Assembly: GCA_024403455.1 (NCBI GenBank)
Contig: JAKSRR010000008.1
Location: 42,005 to 106,004, forward strand
DNA from: Lachnospiraceae bacterium
Lineage (GTDB): Bacteria; Bacillota; Clostridia; Lachnospirales; Lachnospiraceae
DNA length: 64,000 nt
Reading direction: 5' to 3'
The notes under the pieces were generated by a model. The model did no database searches. It saw only the letters and a program-made list of their open reading frames with translations, and had not been told where the DNA came from. Positions 15,876 through 23,911 of the stretch are shown piece by piece (the stretch's first letter is position 1; each line of letters starts with the position of its first letter). Made by a program: the position numbers and the translations under genes.

Positions 15876-16904
15876 CTATACTTCTTTCCAAACCTTCTTC
15901 TTTAACAGAGCGAATATAAACATCCCTGCTCCTTCTATCACCACAATCACTACTATTTCTGTTAATGCAGTAAGGAAGTTGTTATCAAAGAGGATAAAAA
16001 TCTTTTGTGCTAATTTTTCAGCCAAAGTAAGCACATAAAAATTGGAAATCGTCGCGATGGGAACCACCATATTCTCCCCGATAAATTCTAATAGGGACAT
16101 CTTCCCTATCCAATCAAAGATAAAAGTCCCACCAATAATCATACAGATGCCGGCCAGCTGATAAATACCTGCAGCACCAAAAAACAGAGACTTCGTGTCA
16201 AAATAGGTTCTAAAATATGGCACACGATTCTTGAGATTCAAAGTTACTATCAGAATCGCAACGGCTGCTATCGTAAATACAAACCCTAGCAATATTTTTT
16301 TGCCGAGTTTCTTCGCAAGAGAAGCTGTTGCTTTTGCAGCCATATCGCCTATCCATAAGAACAACAGATAACTCATAGCACGCCATAATGCCACACCAAG
16401 AAGTAGAATGTATCCGCCAAAATTAATTCCTACTGCACTGGCTTTACTGAAAAGCCCCGTCATAAGACAGGCGGCAATGTGAAAGACAATGGAAAGTACC
16501 GCTGTACAGACCGTTCCAGTGGCTCTTCGAAGCACACGATAAATACCTGCCGCTACACCAAGATCCAAAAGAATCCACAAGCATCCTTCTATGTTGCAGT
16601 TTGCAAACTGCCAAACATGAATCTGAAGATTGGTTCCGTCATATCCATTTTTTCTCGCAAAAAACAGGATTGCAATCATAACTGTGTAAAGCAGGGCGAA
16701 TGCAAAATAGGGAAGAATATACTTTTTCCCAAAAGACTTTTTCTTTTTCTCTCCCATCAAATACCCTAAACCACCGCATAGAACGGGAACCACCAGTCTA
16801 GCCATGGCCTCTCCAGCCACAGTATTTTTTAACGCCAGCGAAACAATTAAAAATATTGTTCCTAACCCTAGCATCATATTCATCACTGCATTTTTTCTTT
16901 CCAT
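15876..16904 (-). CDS. Multi-pass membrane protein, possibly acyltransferase-3-like
   Basis: A 342-residue protein with about ten predicted membrane segments spread over its whole length. The general spacing, with short cytoplasmic KKKKSFGKK and a late FIGENMVVPIATISNFY segment, recalls membrane acyltransferases of the acyltransferase_3 group, but I do not see their usual N-terminal catalytic His-Asp motif. I therefore do not assign an enzymatic role. It follows recJ by 10 nt and ends at a strong terminator, so it is the last gene of the recJ transcript. Confidence 0.6.
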   Translation of the reverse strand: MERKNAVMNMMLGLGTIFLIVSLALKNTVAGEAMARLVVPVLCGGLGYLMGEKKKKSFGKKYILPYFAFALLYTVMIAILFFARKNGYDGTNLQIHVWQFANCNIEGCLWILLDLGVAAGIYRVLRRATGTVCTAVLSIVFHIAACLMTGLFSKASAVGINFGGYILLLGVALWRAMSYLLFLWIGDMAAKATASLAKKLGKKILLGFVFTIAAVAILIVTLNLKNRVPYFRTYFDTKSLFFGAAGIYQLAGICMIIGGTFIFDWIGKMSLLEFIGENMVVPIATISNFYVLTLAEKLAQKIFILFDNNFLTALTEIVVIVVIEGAGMFIFALLKKKVWKEV

Positions 16905-16914
16905 CTCTTATATC

Positions 16915-18699
16915 CTATCTATAGTATTCTAAAACATACTGCAGACTTCTTCTGCCCCGGAATTCATTGAGTCCTGTTGTATATACAATATCCAGCAAAA
17001 TGGGATCTGTTGTATTTCCGTTTAATAACGCCTGCACAGAAGATTCTCCACACTTTTCAGAAATATAAGCAAAGAATCCTTCAATATCCCGAAACAGCTT
17101 TAATTCATGCCACGAATTAAGGCGTGTATCATATACAGAAAAGACAATAACCTTCTTACCGCTTCCCAGATACTTTGCACTTAAAAACTGCATTCCTTTT
17201 CGTACAAAAAGCGGACGTTCATTTCCTCCACCGCAAGGTTCCATAATGGCAAGATCCTCCAGAACACCGGCATTAAAATATCCTAAAGGAACTTCCGCAT
17301 CTAGGTGAACCACCCCTTCTAAGTCTTCCCCAGAAAGAGTACAGTTCGCATTTAATCTCTCGCGAAGTTCTTCCAATTTCTCTGTCGGCAGTGAAAATCC
17401 TGCTGCCATGGCATGTCCACCATACTTTGTGAATATATCACTGACTTTCGTCATTTCGTCGTATATATGGTATGCTTCAATGCTTCTGGCAGAACCCTTG
17501 AGTCCATCTTCAGCCTTTGTAATAACTAATGTTGGACGATTATACTTTTCTTTAATTCTTCCTGCCACAATTCCGGCAATACTTTCATGACAGTCTTCCA
17601 AATAAATCACCAGGACTTTTTGACCCTGATGCTGTCCGCTTTCAATCTGTTCTATCGCTTTGTTTGTAGCTTCTTCCGTTAATGATTTTCTGCTCTCATT
17701 TAATTCTTTTAATTCTGTTGCCAGATTTACCGCTTCCGTGACATTCTCCGTCAAAAGCAGCCTAAGGGCACGATCCGGGCTATCAAGTCTTCCGGTGGCA
17801 TTAATACAAGGTCCTAGTACAAATCCTATATGAAACGCGGATAGTTTTTTCCCATCCACCTCTTGCACCTTCATCAGCGTTCGAAGGCCGAGATTCTGAC
17901 TCCTCTGCATGCGAAGAAGTCCTTCTTTCACCAGGATTCGATTCTCATCCTGCAAATCCATAATATCCCCAATGGTTGCAAATGCCGCCAACTCCGTGAG
18001 TTCTTGACGAAGTTTTTCATAGGCTTTCTCATCACACTGTTCCATAAAATGTGTGTGCAGACTCTCAATCATCTTATAGGCTACAAAGCCACCACAAATT
18101 CCCGCAAAAGGGTAGGTTGCTTCCTGCTGTTTTGGATCCACCACTGCATCAGCTGCCGGCAGGAGAAACTCTTTTCTTCCGCCAACTTCATGAAATGGAA
18201 CTTCATGGTGATCTGTCACTACCACTGTCATTCCGTAACTCTTAGCAAGATCGATAGGAACTTTTGCAGAAATACCATTGTCGCATGTCACAATGGTATC
18301 TACGCCACTATTATGTGCTTTTGTGACTAGGGATGAATTGAGCCCATAACCATCCTTTACTCTGTGAGGAATAGAATAATCCACAACAGCGCCAAAAAAG
18401 GAAAAGCCCTTCATTAGTATGGCTGTCGCCATGATTCCATCTATATCATAGTCGCCAATGATTCTGATTTTCTTTCCTTCCCGAATTTTATTCGCAACAA
18501 TCGCTGTGGCTTTATCCATATCCTTCATAAGAGAAGGGCTATAAAAATCTGTTTCTTTTCCCAATAAATAATGGCTAATCTTCTCTGGCGTATACACACC
18601 ACGATTAAAAAGCAGCAAAATAAGAAGAGGGTTCACATGAAACTGCTGTCCTAACCCCTTATAGTCGCCACCTCTTTGTTTCAACATCCATTTAGCCAT
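16915..18699 (-). CDS. recJ: Single-stranded-DNA-specific exonuclease RecJ
   Basis: A 594-residue 5'-3' single-strand exonuclease used in recombination and repair. DHH-family motifs are present: IIGDYDIDGIMAT, VTCDNGISA, VVTDHHEVP, NATGRLDSPDRAL and the DHHA1 motif GGHAMAAGFSL. An OB-fold domain follows. Length is at the short end for the family but all motifs are intact. It is the first gene of its transcript, facing the divergent chaperone gene at 18878. Confidence 0.95.
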   Translation of the reverse strand: MAKWMLKQRGGDYKGLGQQFHVNPLLILLLFNRGVYTPEKISHYLLGKETDFYSPSLMKDMDKATAIVANKIREGKKIRIIGDYDIDGIMATAILMKGFSFFGAVVDYSIPHRVKDGYGLNSSLVTKAHNSGVDTIVTCDNGISAKVPIDLAKSYGMTVVVTDHHEVPFHEVGGRKEFLLPAADAVVDPKQQEATYPFAGICGGFVAYKMIESLHTHFMEQCDEKAYEKLRQELTELAAFATIGDIMDLQDENRILVKEGLLRMQRSQNLGLRTLMKVQEVDGKKLSAFHIGFVLGPCINATGRLDSPDRALRLLLTENVTEAVNLATELKELNESRKSLTEEATNKAIEQIESGQHQGQKVLVIYLEDCHESIAGIVAGRIKEKYNRPTLVITKAEDGLKGSARSIEAYHIYDEMTKVSDIFTKYGGHAMAAGFSLPTEKLEELRERLNANCTLSGEDLEGVVHLDAEVPLGYFNAGVLEDLAIMEPCGGGNERPLFVRKGMQFLSAKYLGSGKKVIVFSVYDTRLNSWHELKLFRDIEGFFAYISEKCGESSVQALLNGNTTDPILLDIVYTTGLNEFRGRRSLQYVLEYYR

Positions 18700-18750
18700 A
18701 ATAAATCCTTGTTGCTCGCCAAAAAATAGAACGCTACGATACTTTCTTAT

Positions 18751-18759
18751 AGTATACCA
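18751..18759 (-). promoter_or_regulatory. Extended -10 promoter for recJ
   Basis: On the minus strand TGGTATACT combines a TATACT hexamer with a TGn extension, about 52 nt before the recJ start. No strong -35 is visible. Confidence 0.5.
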
Positions 18760-18823
18760 TATCTAGTGGGTACATCTCACGCATAGTGACAATATGTTGT
18801 TTTATCTCTTCCTAGCGTCAGTA

Positions 18824-18832
18824 TGTTATAAT
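18824..18832 (+). promoter_or_regulatory. Extended -10 promoter for the trigger-factor-like gene
   Basis: TGTTATAAT gives a perfect -10 hexamer (18827-18832) with a TGn extension, 45 nt upstream of the ATG at 18878. The -35 region has no clear hexamer. Confidence 0.65.
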
Positions 18833-18877
18833 CTTACGTATGTTTGTAATAAAAATATTCTGAAAAGGAGTTCTTTC

Positions 18878-20047
18878 ATGAGCACACAGGAAATCAGTAA
18901 ATCCAAGCAAAAAAGACTGGCCATGGAGAATGCTAGACGAGACGTTAAAAAGAAAAAGAATCTTACAGTGTTCTGGGCCATCACCATACCACTATTAATT
19001 GTCGCACTCATTTTAGTCATTATCTTCTATCGTAAGAGCCAGGCTGGTGAATATGGAAAATACCTTTTAGAGGATGGTCGTATCGACATCACAACCAGCG
19101 ATTATGCATTCATTGACACTACCAGCATGAATTTCGCTAAGGCTGACATTGCCCCTAGTGATGAGGAAATTGAATCTGACATCAACAGTCAGCTTGCCTC
19201 CCATCAGGTTCTTTCTGAAGATGATTCTTTGACCATCGCTACTGGCGCAAAAGTGAAAGTTGCTTACTCTGCCATTTTAAATGGTGAGCCCTATGCCTCT
19301 GTCAGCGAAGAGGAGGGGGGATTCGACATGAATCTTGGCTACGCTTCTTTGGCCAAAGAAGTAGATGACGCACTGATTGGTGCCAAAAAGGGAGATACCC
19401 TTACCATTCCTGTATCTTATGCAGAGGATTATGGTGTTGAATCATTAAATGGTCAAACCATCACCTACACAGTTACGGTTCTTGGCATTTATGAAGCCCC
19501 TGCATTTAATGATGCCTTTGTACAAGAATTCCTTTCCGAAGATGCTTCTACTGCTGAGGAATATAAGCAACTCCTATATGATCAGTACTATCAGACCAAC
19601 CTTGAGTCTGCCATCTACAACTTCATTGCAGATAACACCGTTGTAAAGAAGCAACCTGAAGATTTTAACAAGAACAGTTTCAAGCTTCTTCGTCGCATGA
19701 ACAACGAGCAGTTCCAGGCAACCAAAGAGCAATATGCAGCCTATGGCATCAACGTCAACCATGTTTATGAACTGCAAGGGTATGACAATCAGAAGGACTA
19801 TGAAGCACAGTTAAAGTTAGATGTTGAGAACGAAACCGCCTTTCTTCTTGGTGTTCAGCTCATTTATGAGCAGTCGGGACTTACTAATAGTCCGGAAGAA
19901 GTTAAGAGTTATTTCCTAAATGATATGGGTTATGATGAAACCACCTTTAACGAACTTGTAGAAGAATGTGGTATGAAGTACCTTGCCAATGCAGTATTAT
20001 CTCAGAAAGTAATAAACTATCTTGTAGAAACTGTTCCTGTAAAATAA
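18878..20047 (+). CDS. Membrane-anchored trigger-factor/FKBP-like peptidyl-prolyl isomerase
   Basis: A 389-residue protein from the ATG at 18878, which has an AAAGGAG site 7 nt upstream; the frame is open further upstream but without support. A basic cytoplasmic start (KSKQKRLAMENARRDVKKKKN) leads to one membrane segment (about residues 30-50). The remainder lies outside the membrane: an FKBP-like core with VKVAYSAILNGE, DALIGAKKGDTLTIPV and ITYTVTVLGIYE, then a helical C-terminal part resembling the trigger factor substrate-binding region. It probably folds exported proteins at the membrane surface. It stands alone between a promoter and a strong terminator. Confidence 0.75.
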   Translation: MSTQEISKSKQKRLAMENARRDVKKKKNLTVFWAITIPLLIVALILVIIFYRKSQAGEYGKYLLEDGRIDITTSDYAFIDTTSMNFAKADIAPSDEEIESDINSQLASHQVLSEDDSLTIATGAKVKVAYSAILNGEPYASVSEEEGGFDMNLGYASLAKEVDDALIGAKKGDTLTIPVSYAEDYGVESLNGQTITYTVTVLGIYEAPAFNDAFVQEFLSEDASTAEEYKQLLYDQYYQTNLESAIYNFIADNTVVKKQPEDFNKNSFKLLRRMNNEQFQATKEQYAAYGINVNHVYELQGYDNQKDYEAQLKLDVENETAFLLGVQLIYEQSGLTNSPEEVKSYFLNDMGYDETTFNELVEECGMKYLANAVLSQKVINYLVETVPVK

Positions 20048-20099
20048 TTGATAAGTCAAACGCCTTGCATACTTGATGAGCTTGCTCATCAATCAACAA

Positions 20100-20156
20100 A
20101 AAATCTCCCTAAAGGATTCTGTGTTTACACATCATCCGATTAGGGAGATTTTCTTT
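20100..20156. terminator. Bidirectional terminator between chaperone and sugar locus
   Basis: A 13-bp stem (AAAATCTCCCTAA with TTAGGGAGATTTT) encloses an inner hairpin (GGAT-TGTG with CACA-ATCC). A-rich and T-rich flanks on both sides allow termination of the plus-strand chaperone gene and the minus-strand isomerase operon, which converge here. A second hairpin without T-run (TTGATGAGC 20073-20081 with GCTCATCAA 20084-20092) lies just upstream. Confidence 0.88.
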
Positions 20157-20182
20157 ATCTCATATTTACCTTATCCATCATC

Positions 20183-21658
20183 CTAGAAAGGATTCTCTGT
20201 CGCATATCTTACGCCAGCAGGCTGATTGTAATCAATCTCTGCAGGTTCTACACCAAGCAGCTTAAAGAGGTCATAAAGAAGCTTTCCATGATGGCCAAAG
20301 GTAACTGCTGCATGATGAGGATAATTCTTCTCAATGAGAACGTGGCGATAGAATCTCTTCATCTCAGGGATTGCAATAATACCGATGGATCCAAAGGATC
20401 TGGTGGCAACAGGAAGCACTTCACCATGCGCTATGTATGCACGCAGTTTCGCATCGGATGTAGACTGCAGTCTGTAAACAGTTACATCACCAGGTACAAT
20501 ATCTCCTTCACAGGTTCCGTTGGTTACTTCTTCTGGAAGGGTTCTTGCCATAATTCTCTGGTTGCACATTACAGGATTTACCATCTTCTCTGCTGCTGTA
20601 TTACCGCAGTGGAATCCCATGAATGTGTCGCAAATCTTATAATCAAACTTGCCCTGAATATCCTCTTCATAAATGTTAGAAGGAACCGTATTGTTAATAT
20701 CCAAAAGGGTAACCGTATCTCCACTAACAACGGTACCAATAAATTCACTTACTGCGCCATAGATATCTACTTCACAAGATACAGGAATACCCTTCTTGCA
20801 TAAGCGACCATTTACATAGCAAGGAACAAATCCAAACTGGGTCTGGAATGCAGGCCAGCACTTACCAGCGATGCAGACAAAATCTCTGCTTCCCTTATGC
20901 TCCTCAACCCAGTCTAATAAAGTGATTTCATACTGCGCAAGTTTTTCTAAAACTTCAGGCTTTTTATTTCCTGCGCCTAATTCTGCTGCCATATCAGCTG
21001 CAACATCTTTGATTCTGGAATCTCCAGCATGCTTATTGAAACTTTCAAATAAATCAAGTTCGGAGTTTTCTTCGATTTCAATACCTAAATTATAAAGCTG
21101 CTTGATAGGTGCATTGCAAGCAAGGAAATCCTGGGGACGAGGTCCAAAGGAAATAACCTTCAGGTTGTGTACACCAACATAAGCCTTTGCGATGGTTGTG
21201 AACTCAGCAATCATATCAGCACATTCATCTGCTGTGCCAACAGGATACTCCGGAATATATGCCTTTAAGTTACGAAGCTTTAAGTTGTAGCTTGCATTTA
21301 ACATACCGCAGTATGCATCGCCTCTACCATCAATTAAGTTAGAGTCGCCTTCTTCTGCAGCTGCGATTACCATGGAAGGGCCAGCGAATTCTTTGATTAA
21401 TAAGGTTTCAGAGCTTTCAGGGCCAAAGTTTCCAAGATATACGACAAGAGCATTGCATCCTGCAGCATTTACATCAGCAAGGGCTCTGCGCATATCCTTT
21501 TCGTTTTCAATGCAAACAGGGCACTCGTAGATGGCAATGTTCTTCTTTCCGCAAGCCTCTACAACTTTCTTTCTACGATTTTCAGACAGGCTCATTGGGA
21601 AGCAGTCACGGCTAACTGCTACGATACCCATTTTGATTTCTGGCATGTTGATTTTCAT
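20183..21658 (-). CDS. L-fucose/L-arabinose isomerase family protein
   Basis: A 491-residue sugar isomerase of the FucI/AraA superfamily, which converts aldoses to ketoses with a divalent metal. It shows LVVYLGNFGPES near residue 95, a CWPAFQTQFGFVPCYVNGR segment, and the C-terminal VTFGHHGK with paired His typical of the active site. It is too divergent to call AraA or FucI by eye. It is the last gene of the operon, with xylulokinase and a DUF4867-like protein upstream, so the expected product is a ketopentose, probably xylulose. It may replace the XylA enzyme, which is absent here. Confidence 0.8.
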   Translation of the reverse strand: MKINMPEIKMGIVAVSRDCFPMSLSENRRKKVVEACGKKNIAIYECPVCIENEKDMRRALADVNAAGCNALVVYLGNFGPESSETLLIKEFAGPSMVIAAAEEGDSNLIDGRGDAYCGMLNASYNLKLRNLKAYIPEYPVGTADECADMIAEFTTIAKAYVGVHNLKVISFGPRPQDFLACNAPIKQLYNLGIEIEENSELDLFESFNKHAGDSRIKDVAADMAAELGAGNKKPEVLEKLAQYEITLLDWVEEHKGSRDFVCIAGKCWPAFQTQFGFVPCYVNGRLCKKGIPVSCEVDIYGAVSEFIGTVVSGDTVTLLDINNTVPSNIYEEDIQGKFDYKICDTFMGFHCGNTAAEKMVNPVMCNQRIMARTLPEEVTNGTCEGDIVPGDVTVYRLQSTSDAKLRAYIAHGEVLPVATRSFGSIGIIAIPEMKRFYRHVLIEKNYPHHAAVTFGHHGKLLYDLFKLLGVEPAEIDYNQPAGVRYATENPF

Positions 21659-21744
21659 TTTGTTTCTCCTTTCAAGAGTTGTTTTTTTATTTTAACAATA
21701 TGATTATTATATTTACGCACCGGCTCGGGGATAGAGCAGGAGTC

Positions 21745-22362
21745 TTATACCGACAGGTTCTCTCCGATAAGACCGATGTGGCTGCCTTCAGCGAGGCCAC
21801 CCTCAGCATGACCAATTAACCACTTATTGGTAGCTGCCAGCGTCTTATCCTCACCTTCCATGGTGTGCGCATCAGCCAAAGGATAGTTTGTTCCCTTCGG
21901 CAATACGATAATTACTTTGAATCCTGCATCAGAAGTCTGGCAGGGTGCATAATGCAATGTAGTTGCATAGATTTCTACAGCAGTCATTGCCGGCACACGA
22001 AAAGCTTCCATCTTAGATGTTTCATAGGTAAAATCATCGGTAATATCCTGCTGCATACCTACAATCAAAATAGCTTCTGTCATACAGATATTCAGTTCAG
22101 AATTTCTATGATACTCTACAGCATTTAAAAGTTTATTATGTCCATTACAGTATCCGATCTGAATGGGAAGTTCGCCATAGCATACACTGGAAATCTTTTC
22201 TGCAATAGGTTCTGCTTCCAATGCAGCAATACTAGGCTCGTATACTACGTTCTCTGGACAGGGTGCCGTCTCCATTACTTTTGCTAAGCCGGTAAGATCA
22301 AACCCTTTTAATACTCGACCATACTTTCTAAAAGCAGGATCTGTCACTTCTAAAATTTTCAT
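21745..22362 (-). CDS. DUF4867-like protein of the pentose operon
   Basis: A 205-residue soluble protein. I recognise the pattern of the DUF4867 family (VYEPSIAALEA, NKLLNAVEYHRNSELNICMTEAILIVG), which recurs beside sugar isomerases and kinases in Clostridia. The alternating beta-rich character and the His/Glu-containing YHRNSE stretch suggest a cupin-like barrel, possibly a sugar isomerase or mutarotase, but no function is proven. It sits between xylulokinase and the isomerase with short gaps and clear ribosome-binding sites, so it very likely works in the same pentose pathway. Confidence 0.65.
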   Translation of the reverse strand: MKILEVTDPAFRKYGRVLKGFDLTGLAKVMETAPCPENVVYEPSIAALEAEPIAEKISSVCYGELPIQIGYCNGHNKLLNAVEYHRNSELNICMTEAILIVGMQQDITDDFTYETSKMEAFRVPAMTAVEIYATTLHYAPCQTSDAGFKVIIVLPKGTNYPLADAHTMEGEDKTLAATNKWLIGHAEGGLAEGSHIGLIGENLSV

Positions 22363-22378
22363 ATGAATAATTCTCCTT

Positions 22379-23845
22379 TTAAATCATGTCGTAAATAGGT
22401 TTACACTGCGGATAGATTGCCTTAAATGTCTGGTATCTCTTTTCGTACTTTTCAACCAGTGCAGGAGTCGGTTCTATGGTTTCTACAACCTCTACAATCT
22501 TTGCCGCCGCTTCCTCCACATCCTTATAGGCACCGTAGGCAACTGCCGCTAACATAGCACCACCCAAGGAAGGGCCTTCTTCGCTCTTAATTAAGTCCAC
22601 CTTCAAGTTCATTATATTGGCAATCATCTTGCACCAAAGCGGACTCTTTGCTCCACCACCACAGATTTTGGTGCGGCTAATCTTAATGCCCTGCTTCCTA
22701 GCCACTTCCAAAGAATCACGAAGGGCAAATGCAACACCTTCAAGGATTGCCTGGGTCATATCCGTTCTGCTGGTATCCATGGTCATACCAATAAAGGTTC
22801 CTCTGGCCTTAGGATTGTTATGCGGAGACCGTTCTCCCATAAGGTAGGGAAGGAAATATACGTGGTTCTCTCCCAGTTCCTGAATCCCCGTCTGTTCTCC
22901 TGCATAATCTTTGGTTTCTAAAATCTCATCCATCCACCACTTATTGCAGGAAGCTGCGGAAAGCATACATCCCATAAGATGATAGGTTCCATCCGCATGG
23001 GCAAAAGAGTGTAATGCATTCTCAGCATCCACACCAAATGTTTTTGAAGAAATAAATATCGTTCCACTGGTACCTAAGGATATATTGCACATGCCATCAC
23101 CTACGGTACCTGTACCAACTGCAGCTGCCGCATTATCGCCTGCACCCGCAGCAACAATGGTTTCCTCTGAGATTCCGGTCAGAGCAGCAAACTCTTTCGT
23201 TACTGTTCCTACTTTCTCATAGCTTTCATAAATCTTTGCTAACTGCCACTCCTGCACGCCGCAAAGTTCACACATTTCCTTGCTCCATGAACGGTTCTTA
23301 ACATCGAACAAAAGCATACCAGATGCATCCGAAACATCGGTAGCATGCACTCCCGTCATTCGATACATAAGATAATCTTTTGGAAGCATTATTTTTTTAA
23401 TCTTCGCAAAAAGATCTGGTTCATTCTTCTTCATCCAAAGAAGCTTTGGCGCTGTGAATCCAGCAAAAGCAATATTTGCTGTGTAAGAAGAAATCTTGTC
23501 TTTTCCTATGGTCTCATTGAGATACTGACACTCTTCTTCCGTACGACCATCATTCCACAAAATAGCCGGGCGGATTACTTCATCATTTTCATCCAGCACT
23601 ACCAGGCCATGCATCTGTCCACCGAAACTGATACCTTTCAGTTCCGAAGGCTCTATGCCTTCCATCAGTTCTTTTAATCCTGCCACTGACTGCTCATACC
23701 AGTCATAGGGATTCTGTTCCGACCAACCAGGTTTTGGAAAGGAAAGCGGATATTCCTTACTAACCGTTTTTACAATCGTTCCATCTTCCTTCATCAGCAA
23801 GAGTTTTACTGAAGAGGTTCCTAAATCTATTCCTGCAAAATACAT
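22379..23845 (-). CDS. xylB: Xylulokinase
   Basis: A 488-residue FGGY-family kinase that makes D-xylulose 5-phosphate. Motifs include FAGIDLGTSSVKLLLM at the N-terminus, FGGQMHGLVVLD and AILWNDGRTEEEC, which point to xylulokinase within FGGY, and ICGGGAKSPLWCKMIANI near the C-terminus. The ATG at 23845 is preceded by GGAAGGA; an in-frame codon at 23887 would add 14 residues without support. It is placed after the alpha-xylosidase and before the DUF4867-like gene. Specificity for xylulose is probable but related ketoses are possible. Confidence 0.88.
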   Translation of the reverse strand: MYFAGIDLGTSSVKLLLMKEDGTIVKTVSKEYPLSFPKPGWSEQNPYDWYEQSVAGLKELMEGIEPSELKGISFGGQMHGLVVLDENDEVIRPAILWNDGRTEEECQYLNETIGKDKISSYTANIAFAGFTAPKLLWMKKNEPDLFAKIKKIMLPKDYLMYRMTGVHATDVSDASGMLLFDVKNRSWSKEMCELCGVQEWQLAKIYESYEKVGTVTKEFAALTGISEETIVAAGAGDNAAAAVGTGTVGDGMCNISLGTSGTIFISSKTFGVDAENALHSFAHADGTYHLMGCMLSAASCNKWWMDEILETKDYAGEQTGIQELGENHVYFLPYLMGERSPHNNPKARGTFIGMTMDTSRTDMTQAILEGVAFALRDSLEVARKQGIKISRTKICGGGAKSPLWCKMIANIMNLKVDLIKSEEGPSLGGAMLAAVAYGAYKDVEEAAAKIVEVVETIEPTPALVEKYEKRYQTFKAIYPQCKPIYDMI

Positions 23846-23911
23846 ACGATTATCCTTCCATAGAGTTAAGCTTATTGAACACTTCACACGTGGTATCTAT
23901 ACTGCAATAAA

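Noticed and set aside
15763-16038. 91-codon plus-strand frame in and beyond the 15557-15875 gap
   Set aside because: It crosses a strong terminator hairpin and runs antisense into the membrane-protein gene; no ribosome-binding site.
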